Shown here in pieces: positions 23,704 to 37,045 of a stretch of 64,000 bases of DNA. The DNA comes from Hymenolepis diminuta (Eukaryota > Platyhelminthes > Cestoda > Cyclophyllidea > Hymenolepididae): assembly GCA_900708905.1 (NCBI GenBank), contig CAADRB010000066.1, positions 466,709 through 530,708 on the forward strand, read 5' to 3'. Numbering within the stretch: the first letter of the stretch is position 1; each line of letters begins with the position of its first letter. The notes below the pieces were generated by a model. It was not told where the DNA came from. It was given only the letters and a program-made list of their open reading frames with translations, and searched no databases. The translations under genes were made by a program, and so were the position numbers.

Positions 23704-23850
23704 CTAGTTAGCGATAACTGGATAAAACAGTAGATAAAAATGTATTGCAAATCAATAGAAAGCCCGAGACAATCAAACAACGAAGCAATACGACCTGGCC
23801 TAGAAATGCCGCCTAAAAGTCTGAGCCAATCAGAATCGAGAAATGTCAGA
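23704..23850 (-). promoter_or_regulatory. Probable pbx 5' UTR/proximal promoter
   Basis: This stretch immediately upstream of the pbx ATG is less AT-rich than what follows. It contains a CCAAT-type box (plus-strand CCAATCAG near 23825) and a small run of CpG-bearing sequence. No convincing TATA box sits at a suitable distance. The call rests on position and composition only. Confidence 0.35.
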
Positions 23851-24904
23851 ACTGCTAGCTTGAACAAATAATTTTGTTTTGAAATATTTGCAAGAAATTT
23901 AAAAGTTGTACAGATTTTTGCGTCTTTACATTAGTAAAATACTAATTAATTATAATGTCTTTTATAGTTTTATTTATTTGAATTTTTAAATATTCAGTAT
24001 CACTGGGTGCCTTTAAATGCCACTCTATATGTATATTGGCATTGATTTTAAATGAGCTATTCATTTAAATAACAGCGTCAAAAATTTTAATTGGGCTTGA
24101 AGTGACTAATCTAACTAAATGAGGTCCATAAGAGGCGTATATTGTATAAATTATATAACTTTCATGTATAGAAGTACAGATACTTCTGTACGATCGTGAG
24201 TCAGCATATTGACATTCTCCATAAGTTGGCAAACAAGAAAAAAATGATTCAATATTAAGATTAGTCCTTAATTCTATTAAATATACCCTATTCAAATATA
24301 ATCTTTGTAAATATGTTATATCCTCTGGGCTAGTCATGCTTGATAATATTTTGAACAAATGAGTTGTTAAATCCTTAATCCTTATACCTTCGGCCTGGGT
24401 TCAGCTTCACTGATACCCTAAGTAGAACAGTCTTGGGGAGACGATTATTCTGGAGTGTATGTCATAGATAGTGACATGTATTATTTTGGATGATTATCTT
24501 GTACTTTTATTATTGAAAAACCTGCAACAAACCTATATCCAATCACTCCAAGACAATTAACCCTGTCAACATCAAAATGAAAAACATATAAAATTTAAAC
24601 GGGTTTGCAAAATTTTTTGGTAGGTTTATTAAATCCTATGTGCGGTCACCAGTTATTAACGGATATAATTTTGGTGATGGAAACTGAGAGAAAAATAGGG
24701 AGTAAATTTTTATCAGAAAAAATTGGAGGAGACAATAATTTCGTGCTACTTGAAACGAGGTTATTAAGTTATTAAAGGCGTGAGAGTTTATTTAAGCAGT
24801 GAAATAGTTATTCCAGTTTTATGATTTAGAATTTAAATTTTTGTGGCATTGATTTAAATTAGCAATGAGTCATAATGTCAAATATTCCCCAGCCTATTTA
24901 GGAA

Positions 24905-25135
24905 GACGTTTCATTCAGCACTTACCTTGGGTTAACGGGTAGCATCAATGAGCCTCTCTGGTGAGTGACTCGAATTCTGCCACTCCCTTTACTAGGCAAA
25001 ATTAACCATTGCGGTTGGCCATTCCGCTCACTGGTTATACACCGATGGGCGTTAAATCAGTAACGTTAATTTTGGAGACGAGCACATTAAAGACCGCACC
25101 ATCAGTGCACAATGGTTAGTGGCAAATAATTTTCC
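24905..25135 (-). repeat. SINE-like dispersed repeat, copy 2
   Basis: Aligns with 2880-3100 and 60685-60850 through CTGCCACTCC, AAATTAACCATTGCGGTTGG, CCATTCCGCTCACTGG, a CCGATGGGCG block and ATCAGTGCAC. It is the longest and best-preserved of the three copies. Confidence 0.5.
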
Positions 25136-27834
25136 GCTTTATTATTTACGGCAAAAATGTACCTTTTGAGAAAGTGCGACAATTGCTAAGATGTTAACCC
25201 GGACATATCCCATTTCAGAGGTAATAGACACGATGAATGTTGATGCACATTCAGTGATTGAAATGACGAATCGCACTGGCCAAGATAGGGGTAGCAGAAT
25301 GCTTTTCTTCACCTAAGAGGCTTGGAATGCTGGATGAAAATTTACTTTCAACTCGATTGCAATAATTTAATAAGATAATAGACATCCTAGATAGCTAGTT
25401 AGATCTAGTCAAGACACAAAAATAGACAATGCGAACTCTCTTCCAAAACTTATTGTCAATAAAATCTTATATTATAGATCATTTTCATTATCTAAATAAA
25501 TTACTAATTATTTTACGCATTGGAAAATTCTAAACAGGAACACACATATATCAAACCATTGACCATACGTGTATCTTATTTGAATGAAGTATAAACGTCA
25601 ATAAGTATTCATCGACTTTTGAAACTAAGACGTATCGATCTCCGACAAATACTATCCAGTAGCCATTGCTCATGTGAAATCACAATAGTAGGAGACTAAA
25701 TGAATATCACCGCTCAACAAATACACACACACTTATATCGGTTTTTAATGAATAAAAGTTAAAATCAAATTTGAACTGCTTCCCAGCTCCTTCTCAACTG
25801 TTTTACAAAAATAATTAGATCTGTTCCTTCAACAGGTGGTAATACACGATATACTTCTATGCATTTGTCTCGTTTCAAACTTGAAGTTTCACATTTTTGG
25901 TGGAGAAAATTTCGGAATATAAAATGTTTACTTTCAGAAAGGACAAGGACTTGTATTCATGATTAAAAGCAGGAAAATAACAAATGATATTAAACGTTAC
26001 AACAAGTTAAGCTTAACCATTTGATTTCCGTTAATTTAACCTTCTTCTAATTGTGTGCATCATTGTTATCACTTTGGATACTATATTCAATAAAATAAAG
26101 CTAATTGTGAACAGAGGTAATTATTTTAAAGGAAAAAAACGTAGCACATGTGATTTTTTAGGAGTTGTCTTCGCTAACCATCAGCCAAAAGAACAAAGAA
26201 AACGGAAAGATAAACTGATGAGGAACAGTTTTTTCCCTTCAATCTTTTGTTCATGTTAATGAGATATGGTATTATGCGATTTCCACTAATGAACTCGATT
26301 CCTAACGTTTTGGAATGATTATTTTCTACAAGTTGATTCAGACAAACTCCGTCATTATCTGCGTTTTCATCGTGAAGGTCTATTTTTCACTGCACGTTTA
26401 GAGTGATTCATTGTGATTGACACCAACGCATTATTAGCATCTAGTGGGCAATATGTTGAAACATGATTTATTACATGAATATAATGCATGTTCCAACGGT
26501 CCTTGAGACCCGAAAGTCGAAGTTCGTTTCGGCAGAGTAATCCTCTTTGATTAACTGCCATTGCGATACTCCTTTATGAATACAATAACAGAATTTACAG
26601 TTAATAGTTATCATTAGCAAGCAGATATCCCAATGAAAAACTCAGTCTAATAATTAATCTACTACATACTTTGAGTAATAACATCGAGATATTTGCTCAA
26701 TCTTTTCCTCTTCTACAGTTTACGTTTAAGGTTCGATATTGCGGCAATAGCCGTCAGAACTTTTAAATCTATCAGTTCTTTTCACTCACATTCTCTCCAA
26801 TCCTTCATTCCCATTAACGAAGATTTTGTTTGAAGATATAAACGAAATTTTTGTTTCTACGCTGTTAACTGAAATATTTTCAATGTCCAATCATTTTTCA
26901 GAAGAGCGATCTCTGCAAAGTGATTTATCTATAGAAATATCTTCAAGGTATCTTTGAACGCTCAATGGTGATAATGGCCTAAAATGCTTGACTTCAAGGA
27001 AAACGAATTTGAACATTGTTTTGGTCTGATTATTTTTAAAAAAATCACGATTTTAGCTGAAAATTATTTGTTTATTGTTGTGATCCGCTCTTCTCTCAGA
27101 ATCTCTAAGATATTACACTACTTACAAATAAGACCTGACAACACCACAATACAAAACGACCCAAACCACCATATCAAAATAGGATGTACGTTTTCGTATC
27201 GATTGGTTGGTTTATATTATGCGCCATTTACAACCGTAATGTAAATCAATTCGTTCGAATAAAAGGGAATTAAAAGAAGTGGAAAATAATTTTACTTTTA
27301 GGAACTATTTTGGGGAAAACATTATTTTCTAATATGCAGCACGTACGCAAATGCGTTTTTATTATCAAACTTATTACGTAATATTTTCGTCATGCTTCCA
27401 AGAAAATAGTACTTTGACAACTGAATCATGATTTATAAGTCGAGCACTAAATCAAACAACTTTGATCTATGAGGTTCGGGTTGTGGTCCGCTCGATCTCT
27501 CTGATCACACCTACCCCCGACTCTACCTTAATTATAAGCTATTCATCAGGGAACAAAGGACCCAAAATCTGCCAACCGCCTTCTCGTACCCTTTTTCGCT
27601 TATTCCTCACAACCCGAGTTGCCCTTCCTCAATGTTTACGCCTTTCTCTCTCTTCCCAATTCCCCTTCCTCTTTCACCCCCTCTTCCTTCTTACTCATTT
27701 CCTATTGTATAATATGTTCGTTATTCTACTTACCTCATGGTCTTGTCATGACACTTGCATCTTACGGGTCTTTAAAAAAGATCGTACGTTTAGGAAGGGA
27801 TTTCTAAGTGTTAAATTGAAAATAAGGTTATGGT

Positions 27835-28080
27835 TAGTTAGTGCATATTCTCCCTTGACGAAATTAATATTTAATTTTATAATTTCTTCCCATTATATTG
27901 AAGTAGTGACTAATTCTTAAATTGTATATTTGAACTAATACGAATTACACTATATTATACATAGTTTGCGTTGAACTGTAATAAGTTTTTGCTATAGCAA
28001 AGAGAATTTATGTTTTCTTTCTTCATTACTGGGATATCAGCTTGCAGATCGTAAAAGTTGGCGACGAAAGTTCAAAAGAA
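27835..28080 (+). repeat. Two-copy dispersed repeat, copy 1
   Basis: Aligns loosely with 36150-36400. Shared blocks include TGACGAAATTAA, TTCTTCCCATT versus TTCTACCCATT, the ACTATATTATACATAGTTT / ACTATATAATAGGCATAGTTT pair, GCTATAGCAAAGAGAA versus GCTACAATAACGAGAA, and a following GTAAAA. The copies have diverged. Confidence 0.5.
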
Positions 28081-31000
28081 CCCAAACTTTGAATATTTAT
28101 AAAAGCGTCATTGAATATTGATAAATTTGAACTCATCCTAAAGAAACGGTAGGAACGTCACGAATTGTTGTTGAAGAAACAGCAGAAATTTCTTATGATG
28201 CTGTAAGAATAGTCATCTAAATTAGTGAACATGAAAATTGAAATGAAATGTTTCGTCTATCGCAGGACTATATATATATCTATATATTTCTTAGTCTATT
28301 ATGATTGGAAATCACCGTTTACATGGTTTCTGTTTAACAATCAAATAGAAAACTTGAAAGCCTAAACTAATTTAGGCATGGGTACGATCATTTAATCTCT
28401 TAAATAAGTTTATCTGCATTCACTTTGGTACTGAAGCCAGTATCTAAAGGGTAAAGAAGATAAATACAGTGGTGCAATTTAGAGTATGAAATCAATTCAA
28501 TTAACAACGCTAACACGGAAAATGAAATTAGCCTGTCTATTAGATATTTCGCCTTGTTTGAGCAGGATGGTAGTCACTAATGTCTGAATATTAGGGCAAA
28601 AGAGTTGCATAAAAAGGATGATAGAATACAGGCGTGTGAGTTTCAGAGAGCTAGGCACTTGTGAAAATTCATGTCCTAGATAACGGTTAGTCAGTAACTT
28701 AGATACAATCAAGGTGATAAATCTGAGACTCAAAGGCCAAGTAACATGGTAACTAAAAGTCAGGTACGTTGACAGGCTCCCTTCAACTGTAGCTTCACCC
28801 AATTCCCGGACACAGCTAGCTGTTATTCCAGTTTCACATAAATTTTATAATGTCTCCTGGTTTTCGTACAGATAATAGTACACAACAGGTTTTGAAATAA
28901 GGCCAGTTACACTTTTTCGAATCTGTTATATTTATTACCAATGGTTATCTATCAATTCCAATTACAGACTCCAATTTGTACTTCCAAATCGGTGGCCGCA
29001 TTAACTCTGCCGACCAATCCAGATCAAGAAGTATGAAAAAATGGCCAAGATCACACAAATGCGAATAATAATAAGAAGTCCGGTTATTTCAATCTAATTT
29101 AAAATGATACGATTATATACATATATGCAATGCTTAGGTAATAATACCCTATTTTAATTTCAAATGGGTTAACGTTTTATTGGCTTTCTATTAAAAGGTA
29201 AGAAGAGAATAACACACATAGCATGAGAATTAATGTAAAGTATTCATTGGAATTGGATAACTTCATTCCTTTAGATTTCTGAGGTCGCTCAGTTGAAGCA
29301 ATGGATGAAAATAGATATCGGCTTTCAGAAGCGACTGTTTGGATTCGTCTGAATTCTTAATATCACACTTCACAGTCCAGTTCACCCAAATTGATTAAGT
29401 TTAAAAGATTGGGTAGTGGATCCACTCCCATCTTTAGAGCTACAGTGTAATTAGTTCGTACAGAGTTGTAAAAGTTTCTATTTATTTATTTGGAACCAGT
29501 TTCTTAAGTCTATCCGGACTCCTTTATAGAACTTGCGGCCTTGAATGAATGTGTTTTGATACGTCTTTGCATCGATCTTACCATGCACTTCTGTAATTCC
29601 GCTGCTCTCGAAAAACTGTTTTGTTTGCTAATAATCAGGCGCTCTCTGACAGGAGGATTTTAAGGCAGTAGTTTTTTAATAATCCTGACCAAAATGGGGT
29701 AGATATGGATGAACGGGAGTACAAGGATCGATCACCACGGAATTAATTGCACTCCGATTAGTAAAACACCAACCCTACTTTGAAAGTTAACCATGAACAT
29801 TGTCTGAACAGTCATTGATGAGTCATGAATCAGATGCAATTGAGGAAAACTACATTTCCACGGCTTAGTTAGGATAGGCATTGTTGTATCAATAAATATC
29901 AAAATTTCGAGTGTGTGATATTTATGAGTTACTCCAATCTAACATTGGGAGGAAGGTTACATTAAACGCTTCATGAGCTCTAATTGTCATCTTCTTCATC
30001 TTTTATCGATCTTAATTTGCTTACAACCAAGTGAAATGTTAATCCAGCAATTTTGCACCTTTTTTCTTGATGGATCCCTTTTATTACCCAACACTAACTG
30101 AAAAAATAAAGCGGTAGTACATAAAAATTAAATAGCAAAACTATTTTAACATTAGAATGATCTCATTCATTCAGACTAACTGTCATATTAGTTATGGCTA
30201 TTTTGCTTTAAAACTGTCCCCACCCCATAAAATACAAATTTCCCTCCCCATCTCGCAAATCTAAAGTTACAATTGTCACACTCAAATTTATGAACACGTA
30301 AGAGCCAAAAATATGTGAATTGTCGAGATGGATGACAAGCTAATTGACAAATAAATTTTGAATCCTCCCCTCGGACTAGGTTTATTATAATGCATTTAAG
30401 CAAACATACACTTAAATGTCGAAATAATTACTGCTTTAAAAAAATAGAGTTGAAAAGTCTTACAAAATAAAGCTAATGAAAATATTTTAATATATATGAT
30501 TGTTATTTACAAGATATCTATGGAATATGTCAAAATTTATTGGATTCTAGTTGTTATTATTATGTCTATTAATAAATATCTTGTCTTATCTTCATCTGCT
30601 GGTTCTTTCCAACACGCCTACCTGATACCTCTATCTACTGAATTACTATACCCCGATCCCATCCTAAATCCTTCTGACGATAAATCCAATTTGGCAAAAC
30701 TATCCCCTTTCCCTATCCTGTTTTTGGATTAGACCATTAGTCATCTGCAGATTCTATTAGCTTACTTACTTCTAAATCGTATCGATGTTGCGATTTCGAC
30801 AGGAGAATCTGGAGCTTTCAAATGCTACTTCGATGATTACTTTCGACAATTCGGATATAATTTGATTTCTCAGCTTTGACTCCTAACATTTAATTCTAAA
30901 GAACACATCGTTGGAAATAATTTTCAGTAACGTCTACGTTCTCTTCATTTTTATGGTAGATATTAGATTTGGAACGAATGACTGCCAGACAACAATTTAA

Positions 31001-33235
31001 ATAAGCAGTTACATTACCAATTTAAAAGTTTAGCGTATAAGACGTGATGTTCCTTTAATCTGACAAAAGCAAGCCTGTGTAAGTATTTCTATCAATTTAA
31101 TACAGCTTTTAGAACTTTTGGCAGTTTTACTACCAAATTAGGTTTACTATAATATTTTTCATAACATTATTAATACTCGTGGAGCGTGAGTATTGTCTGA
31201 GTATTGATTTTTAATTTATTGACTGCACATTGTAACCCCACCGTGCGTGTCATAACACGTCCTAGTTCGCTTACATACCTTAATAAGACTGTGTTTTGCG
31301 GTTAATTGTCGATTCAATTTACAATTTAATTTGAAGGTAAGATTGGTTTCAAACCCTTATTCTATCTCATATTCAGGTGGATCTTCAAGGAAATAAAAAT
31401 TGTTAAGTAATTCTAGGCAGTATATATCATGCGAAGCTATTTATTTGTTTTCATAAAAGTAGACCTTCATTTAACACAAAAATATGCATCACATGATTTT
31501 TGCATATCATGGTGCTTATCTTGCATCACGATTCTCTAAACGAACTCTAATTTCTTCTTACTTCCGATCCTCATCCACTTACCCTAGATCTACCGCACTA
31601 CCTTTGCAAAAAAATAAAATTTTACACCAACTTTCAAATCACTTTTGTTAATGCAATTAGACATAGGAATTGCGTATCTTCTTGGTTTGTTTATCTAATC
31701 TATTATAACAAACTTTCAAGAAATCAGCGCAAATGCGCTTTAGGCAAGAGATGCATTAATTATTAAAAATATTCCTGTATTATTATCTTTTGTTGAATAT
31801 CTGAAGCAACAGACGTTGCCTTAAAAGCGTTCTCTTTCTTCATGCACAACTATTCTTTATTTAGCAGACGTTTAATATACGAATAGCAAATTCAAACTGG
31901 GAAAGGAATTTTGTCTTGCAAGTGCCACTGGCTAAAATTAAACCATATGCTGTTATAAACAGCCTCAAGCTGTCAGCCAATCTAGATATTAGAATATTCT
32001 AGCCTTTAACTCCATTCTTTTGCAATCTTGTTCCTTATAGATTCACGATGTAAGTTTAGAAATTATCTTCTTAATAACGTGGAATTTGGCTCTTATAACT
32101 TCTGAGCGTTAAATCAACGGATAATACCCCCCTTTTATTACCATAACAAAGTAAAAATAACAATTTTACCCTGGGCAGCATCTAGACACAAGGGACAGAG
32201 GAGTAATCCAAATAAGGAGTAAAAGAATCAAGTAGAAGAATAAAATAGAAATCAAGGCATAATTGGGACCATATTACATTCCAGATTTATCTGCCTTTGA
32301 CAACATTTTTCAAATTTCAAACATCAGGACCTGCCTTCTAAGTTTCCGAATGGATGTCCATGTTCCAAACTGCCTGATAGACAGACTGATTTGACAAGTT
32401 AGTCGTGTAATTTTAGCACATTTATCTCTTCTAATAGCCAAGATGACTAAGTGTTACTATTCAGATAGTTTTCAACTTTGATAAACTTGGTAGAATTTCA
32501 TAGCCATCGTATTCAGTTGTTTACAAACTAAAGTTGTTGCATATTCAACTACTGTATCACCTGCCTGATCAAAGGGTTTATTATAATTACAGTATTACAG
32601 TAATATTATCCGATTTTACCATTGGGGCTTCTGTTTTCATCTAAATATGCCTTTTCCATCCTATTCACTCTGTCATTTCTCTCTTTTAATTCTTTACTCA
32701 TAAGATTTAGATGAGTAAAATAGCATGCCTAAATGCCTACATTTTACATTACAAAGTAAGTTACAGATGCAATATAATTCCATGCCGTCACCAAAATAAT
32801 GCTGCAGTCGACGAAAGTGAGCAGACTTCGAAGTATTTGATGAAATTGACAATTTACTTTATAAATAAATAATAAAATATTTTTGGATGATTGACAGCTA
32901 AAGGCTAAATAACCAACAGCTAAATGGACAATTTTATCCTTTTGTCCCATTGGATCAATCAAAATGTCAAAAACAGAAGAGGTCCGTTCATTATTGACAT
33001 AAATTTCCCATGGATAAGATTTATTAAATGCAGTTAATGCTTACAATTAGGGAAATTCGCTTGTATTACCAGATCTGCTTAATCTTCAAGTTCAAACATA
33101 CGAACCTATTTCCAATTAATGTTGGCAACATATCCTCGGGTATTAATGGCTGCTATGTACCAGCAGAGTGCTCATCCAACTTTTAGAAAAAGATTAATTT
33201 TATAGAAAACTGGATGTATTGAGAGACAGGAAGGG

Positions 33236-34440
33236 TAAATGTAGAAATATCATCATTATGGAAGACCTGAATCGGCCAGGATGCTCATGTAAATCACACG
33301 ATTGTAGTAGACCGCTTTACACAGTACGAAAAATAGAATGCATCCAATAAGCTTTCATGAAAGAAATAGTCTTTATGCTATTCTTTTTTTTCTAAAACTC
33401 TAACACTAGACGACACACATAGTAACGCCCAAGAAGAGACCAAGGTACTATCCTTGATTTATATCTTGCATAACGGTAAAATAGAGTCACGTTCCTCGGT
33501 ATGCGAGCATCCAGATAAGCAGATGAAAGTTCTGATCACTGTTTGGTTACAGCAAGTTTCAAGACTGAAGCTTCATCGAGAAATTTACATAGGCACCTGA
33601 ATTTTGGAAAAGAAAAAGGGAATTAATTTCATATCAAAGCATACCAGTATCAGGAAATGCTTGGAAAGGAGATTCTGAAACCCGACGTCTTGGAATATAT
33701 TGATGTGATAAATGTTGATACAAAGACTGCTGGTAAGGTATGTCAGGGACACCGTTCTTGAGTTGGAAAAATAAAGTCACGGTATAAAATGGCTAAAATT
33801 AATTTGTTTGATAAATTACTTTCGTAGTGGTTCACTGACCAGTCCCTTGAACCGTATGCTGCCTCTAAAAGATGTAGAAATAAAATTAAACTTGCTTATA
33901 TTGAATCCGAAAAGGATAAACTTAGAAGAATAGTTGGCATAATTTCCAGATTTGTTGATCATTAATGAGTCCAGAGAAGTCTACAACTTACTTCGAAAAG
34001 TTCTGCTAACAACCTCTCGGACACAATCTAATTCGAAAGGAAATGAGTTTATCGCTGATCCCAGCTCTCTGGATAAACATTATATTGAACTGTTTAGTTA
34101 TCGGCTGGTACAATTTTTTGTAGCTCTAAGCATTTCAGAACTGCTTAAAGATTAAAACCTGACACTGGAGGAACTGAAAAGAGCAAAAGGAAAATTGAAA
34201 ACTTTGAAAAGTCCTGGAGCTAATGGCTTACGATCTGAACTCCAGGCCATCACTAGATACTTACTGAAATTCTTTAAAGATTTTGATGGAGAGTGGGGTC
34301 AGGCAAGAATCAAAAGAGAGTCAATACAGTTTCCCAATTTATATTAGGGCAAATTTATGCGGCGTGCGAGAATTTGAAAGTCAGACCCTTGAGTTCTACT
34401 GGACGAGAGTGGTCACTGGACATTAAGAGCATGGTGAAAA
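33236..34440 (+). pseudogene. Decayed non-LTR retrotransposon (LINE) with endonuclease and RT traces
   Basis: The plus strand shows, in order: IIIMEDLNRPG (about 33250-33282), which corresponds to the GDFN block of an apurinic-type endonuclease; SDHCLVTASFK (33531-33563), the terminal SDH box of the same domain; and, about 600 bp on, EELKRAKGKLKTLKSPGANG (about 34167-34226), which resembles the K.KSPG.DG motif at the start of a LINE reverse transcriptase. The pieces are in several frames with stops between them. The palm with its YADD box is missing, so the copy is also truncated. Assignment to a specific clade (RTE- or CR1-like) is not possible here. Confidence 0.6.
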
Positions 34441-35156
34441 CTTCTAAGGAGATTAACAATAATACTAGACATATATACTATGAGAATGGCGTTTGAAAAA
34501 GGTAGTCTGATGTATGTAAGTTCAGATCTAGAACAGTCATATCTCCAGTCAGATGAACACAGGTTTTATTGAGTGAGTTCCCATATTTTTTTGATCATAT
34601 CAAAGCGGATGTTTTGATTTTGAGATTTAGAATGCATTCTAATGCAAGAAACAAAGAAATATTTCAAATAGCCCGCGAAATTTGATAAATAGAAGATGGG
34701 AAAAATCAAAGATTTAAAAAAAGGATCGCTCTCTCCAAAATTTAAATTTATCAGCTTGCTCCTTTTTGCTTAATAAAAGGAGTTCACTTTAGCAAGATTT
34801 GGATTAAAAAGTGAATTATAACTCTTTAGAGAACATGAAAGATTCAATGTTTTTATAAACCAAATAAGCTAAGATTCTTCAAGTGCTCGTTTCTTCATTC
34901 ATTCCCATTCGATGCAGCGTTTCATCTTATTTTGATATTTTGTGATTAGATGCCATTTCGTAAAGAAATTTATAAAAGTTTGTATGTTTCATTGTCATAG
35001 GTAATAATTTGAAAGTTGGTCATGGCCCTCTCGATAGATTTATTCCACTTATTACCACAGAGTAGCTAAATCATATTCGCTGGAATATTGTATTTAGCGA
35101 AAATTTATTTGCTGATTAGCTATTTTCTCAAATTTAGACATTTCATCATATCTTAG

Positions 35157-35450
35157 ATGAGAATCGCGTTGGCGGTTGTTGTAGCTTGTTCCTGGGAAGA
35201 ACAAATCAAATCATCATCCAACCTTCGCACCCGAGAGAACATCTATTTTATTTTATTTCCTGCATCATCTGACTCACACATAAACTTCGGCAGGTCTGTT
35301 CCCACGTTACAAAGGACCGCTGCTGCAAAAGAACAAAAAGACTTTAATTTGTCTTCTTTTTACGCTCAAATGCAAAGGGAGTCAGCATGCACGACCATCT
35401 CGCTTCTCAACCTCCTTCCATCTTATGAGAAAATAGATCAAGCTAGCTGA
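35157..35450 (+). CDS. Hypothetical small ORF in a GC-raised segment
   Basis: A 97-codon frame opens MRIALAVVVACSWEE, which looks like a short signal peptide, and ends SYEKIDQAS. The ORF coincides with a local rise in GC against very AT-rich flanks. On the opposite strand the same DNA has a very strong splice acceptor (TTTTTGTTCTTTTGCAG) followed 45 bp later by GTGAGT, so a minus-strand mini-exon is an equally good reading. No family recognised. Confidence 0.25.
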   Translation: MRIALAVVVACSWEEQIKSSSNLRTRENIYFILFPASSDSHINFGRSVPTLQRTAAAKEQKDFNLSSFYAQMQRESACTTISLLNLLPSYEKIDQAS

Positions 35451-35656
35451 GACGGAGAAATTAATGTTCTTTTCTGACCTGAGGAGAGTTAAATTACCAC
35501 CCAGATTGAAGTCCCCAGATAAAAGCTGCGTTGTGTTGGAACGAAACAATAAACGGATAAAGAAATGGTAGGGAAAGAAAATGTGAATGATTTGATTAGT
35601 AAAACAGAATCCAATTCTTCGTTTTAATGCTGATTATTTTATATTTCAATTTTTTT

Positions 35657-36114
35657 CATCTTGAGTGACCACAGCTTAAGAAGTTCTGATAAGTTAAAGT
35701 TATTATCTATAGCATCTCTGTTTTACCAAAACGGTAAGTTGCAGCATATCATCCAAGAACACTTTGTCTTTTCAACTATTTAGCAAACTCTAAAATAGAG
35801 CGGCAGGACCGACTATTCTTGATTAAACAATACCGATCAACAAGCACTGAGTATCGTAGACAAACACTTGCTGCAATCCAGGAGACGAGTCGTGAAGTTT
35901 TAATTTTGGAATGTGAGCTACCTATTTAGTAACTATTGTACAACCCGAATCCAAACACCAAATGGAGTAATACTTTGGTCCTTTGATACTTTGACGTTGG
36001 TCCCAGTATTTTTTCATCCCCCATCTCCCCTTATCATTCATTAAACTTGCTCTCAAAATATTTTAGTTGCTCCCCACAATTATAAATTTTAAAATTACTG
36101 TGGCTAATAATAAT
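35657..36114 (+). repeat. Dispersed repeat family, copy B (458 bp)
   Basis: Near-identical to copy A (17009-17478), in the same orientation, about 18.6 kb away. It lacks the 9-bp insertion of copy A. Confidence 0.9.
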
Positions 36115-36149
36115 TACTCAAATTATAGCAAACAATACCTATTAAGCAG

Positions 36150-36400
36150 CAAAAATGTCTTTATTTTCCTCTGACGAAATTAAAATTTTACTTTGTATCT
36201 TCTACCCATTGATGTTAAGATACCTATTAAATTTTACAATCTTTAAGTGAATGAATATGTATTACTATATAATAGGCATAGTTTAAAGCTGATTGTAGGA
36301 GGTTTTCGCTACAATAACGAGAACTTGTATTTACATTCTTCTGGTGGGGAGGTCGGTTTGTACTTCGTAAAAATCTTAATCCGGGAATCATAAAATAGTT
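36150..36400 (+). repeat. Two-copy dispersed repeat, copy 2
   Basis: Diverged partner of 27835-28080 (see that entry for shared blocks). It follows copy B with only about 35 bp between, so the two could be parts of one larger element. Confidence 0.45.
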
Positions 36401-36439
36401 TACTATGGGATGAAATTTGAAACTCGAGTAGAACAGAGC

Positions 36440-36560
36440 ATATAGGCAGAACGCCAAAGGGTCGTAATTTATGTGAGCGACGAAATAATCGAGTTGGTAA
36501 AGCTTTCTGTTTTGGGTTCAAGGGTTTTTGGCTTAAATTCCAGGGTTTGACGCATATGTG
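36440..36560 (+). repeat. tRNA-like fragment, possible SINE head
   Basis: Contains GAGTTGGTAAAGC (like a tRNA D-arm/A box) and, about 20 bp later, GGGTTCAAGGG (like a T-arm/B box). It is preceded by GCGACGAAA, a word that also occurs as GGCGACGAAAG at about 19497, 28061 and 49850. It does not fold as a real tRNA by eye. Confidence 0.3.
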
Positions 36561-36929
36561 AGTCATGCCGTTTCGTCATACTCGTTTCTTCTAAAGTTCG
36601 GAGGTGAGAGAGAGAGGACGGAATTGATCTCAAATAACTGCAAACTATACTTGAAATAATTATCTATTTCTATGTTATTAATTCCTAAACTGTTGCTTTA
36701 AATCTCTAACTAAACAGGTATTTTTATTAGGTAGTTTTAAAAAATGATGCTAGTGTTAACAAACATACGCATGCGTTTTGAAATCAATTTAGTAACCCAA
36801 AACAAAACAGGAAATTGTAATTTAAGTAAAAATTGTAGATCGTATTGAATAATTACTTCATTAAAATTCTAATTTCCTCCGCTGTTTTTAGTTACTTTTG
36901 AATCAATGGCATAGATGCCAGCCTCATAT

Positions 36930-37045
36930 CATTATGTTCCAACGTTCAAATATTAGGATTTGACTTCTAGGTTCCAGGGCTCATCTGCTTCTGCGATATT
37001 CATTTCCTGCTGACCAATTTATTAAAATGAAGGGTCAGTCATGTC
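36930..37045 (+). repeat. Diverged repeat pair, copy 1
   Basis: Resembles 48870-49000. Both have TTATGTTC plus a second GTTC block, an AGGATT, a TTCCAGG, and then GACCA(A/G)TT with ATTA following. Weak, old similarity. Confidence 0.35.

Larger units (their letters stand above)
23851..33235. other. Intergenic region upstream of pbx
   Basis: About 9.4 kb with no supported gene. It holds a SINE-like repeat (24905-25135), a two-copy repeat (27835-28080), a pyrimidine-rich tract (about 27560-27720) and (TA)n near 28270. Several ORFs of 60-150 codons occur (for example 24065-24358, 27462-27920, 28497-28802) but none shows a domain. Confidence 0.6.

Noticed and set aside
24065..24358. 97-codon minus-strand ORF upstream of pbx
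   Set aside because: The first codon is not ATG, there is no domain, and ORFs of this size are expected by chance in AT-rich DNA of this length.
27462..27920. 152-codon plus-strand ORF
   Set aside because: Composition follows a pyrimidine-rich tract and a repeat copy. No domain, no splice context, and it overlaps the repeat at 27835-28080.
28497..28802. 101-codon minus-strand ORF with membrane-like residues
   Set aside because: No ATG at its start, no recognisable family and no splice sites in support.
36440..36560. Functional tRNA gene
   Set aside because: Box-like words are present, but acceptor and anticodon stems do not pair by eye; kept only as a possible SINE-head fragment.
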